Origin: Treponema sp.
GTDB taxonomy: Bacteria > Spirochaetota > Spirochaetia > Treponematales > Breznakiellaceae
Assembly: GCA_031277045.1 (NCBI GenBank)
Contig: JAISLX010000087.1
Span: 1 to 30,243 of the forward strand
Length of the DNA stretch: 30,243 nucleotides
Reading direction: 5' to 3'
Shown here: positions 30,239 to 30,243 of the stretch, in pieces
How positions within the stretch are numbered: position 1 is the stretch's first letter
Layout of the letters: each line of letters starts with the position of its first letter
Translations under genes and position numbers: made by a program
Notes under the pieces: generated by a model
What the model saw: only the letters and a program-made list of their open reading frames with translations
Told to the model about the DNA's origin: nothing
Database searches by the model: none

Positions 30239-30243
30239 GAAGT

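Overview
The window looks like the chromosome of a GC-rich spirochaete, most likely a Treponema-group organism of the termite-gut type. This is inferred from the mix of housekeeping genes, the many secreted TPR and lipid-anchored envelope proteins, and the integron-like array. No 16S rRNA or other decisive marker is present. Most of the window is GC-rich, with tightly packed genes and overlapping stop/start codons. The right-hand 3 kb is AT-rich in its genes and organised quite differently.

Layout. (1) 1-1162: a broken IS3-type OrfA remnant whose downstream half has become the N-terminus of a tandem TPR protein, then a short hypothetical gene. (2) 1210-5520: an envelope cluster made of a secreted transglutaminase-like/beta-barrel protein, a small secreted protein, an outer-membrane barrel, a CsgG-like protein, two small ORFs behind a strong promoter, and a lipoprotein. 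(3) 5578-8092: an NYN nuclease/cold-shock protein, tRNA-Thr(CGU) and a YprB-like exonuclease. (4) 14748 back to 8119: a compact minus-strand run of a protease-like TPR protein, family-4 uracil-DNA glycosylase, PriA, a TPR protein, a family-2 glycosyltransferase and a PlsC-type acyltransferase. (5) 14926-18366: a P-loop/Asp23-like protein, an orphan OppF-type ATPase and an outer-membrane protein. (6) 18509-21535: recA with a long repetitive AT-hook-like tail, divergent from a PRPP synthetase. (7) 26064 back to 21571: a probable operon rpe - TPR/coiled-coil - periplasmic protein - TPR/membrane - dtd, with a gph-type phosphatase divergent from rpe. (8) 26793-30243: a decayed Tn5/IS4-type transposase, then an array in which 177-181 bp repeats alternate with short AT-rich cassettes.

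The most striking region is the last one. Three full repeats and one diverged repeat have the layout of integron attC sites: outer R boxes (RYYYAAC / GTTRRRY-like), inner L boxes (CTGTTTACG / CGTAAACAG) and imperfect internal palindromes. In all three cassettes the R box on the left is the exact complement of the R box on the right of the same cassette, even where the two R boxes of one repeat do not match each other. In two cassettes this complementarity extends to 16/17 and 19/20 bases. That pattern is expected if each cassette was inserted as a circle carrying one palindromic recombination site. No integrase gene is in the window; the array continues to the right.

The second unusual feature is recA. 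An apparently complete RecA core is followed by a 22-residue tandem repeat carrying RGPGRPP motifs that resemble AT-hooks. The repeat runs beyond the present stop codon in another frame, and the frame is lost inside a run of G residues that could be a sequencing error or a variable tract.
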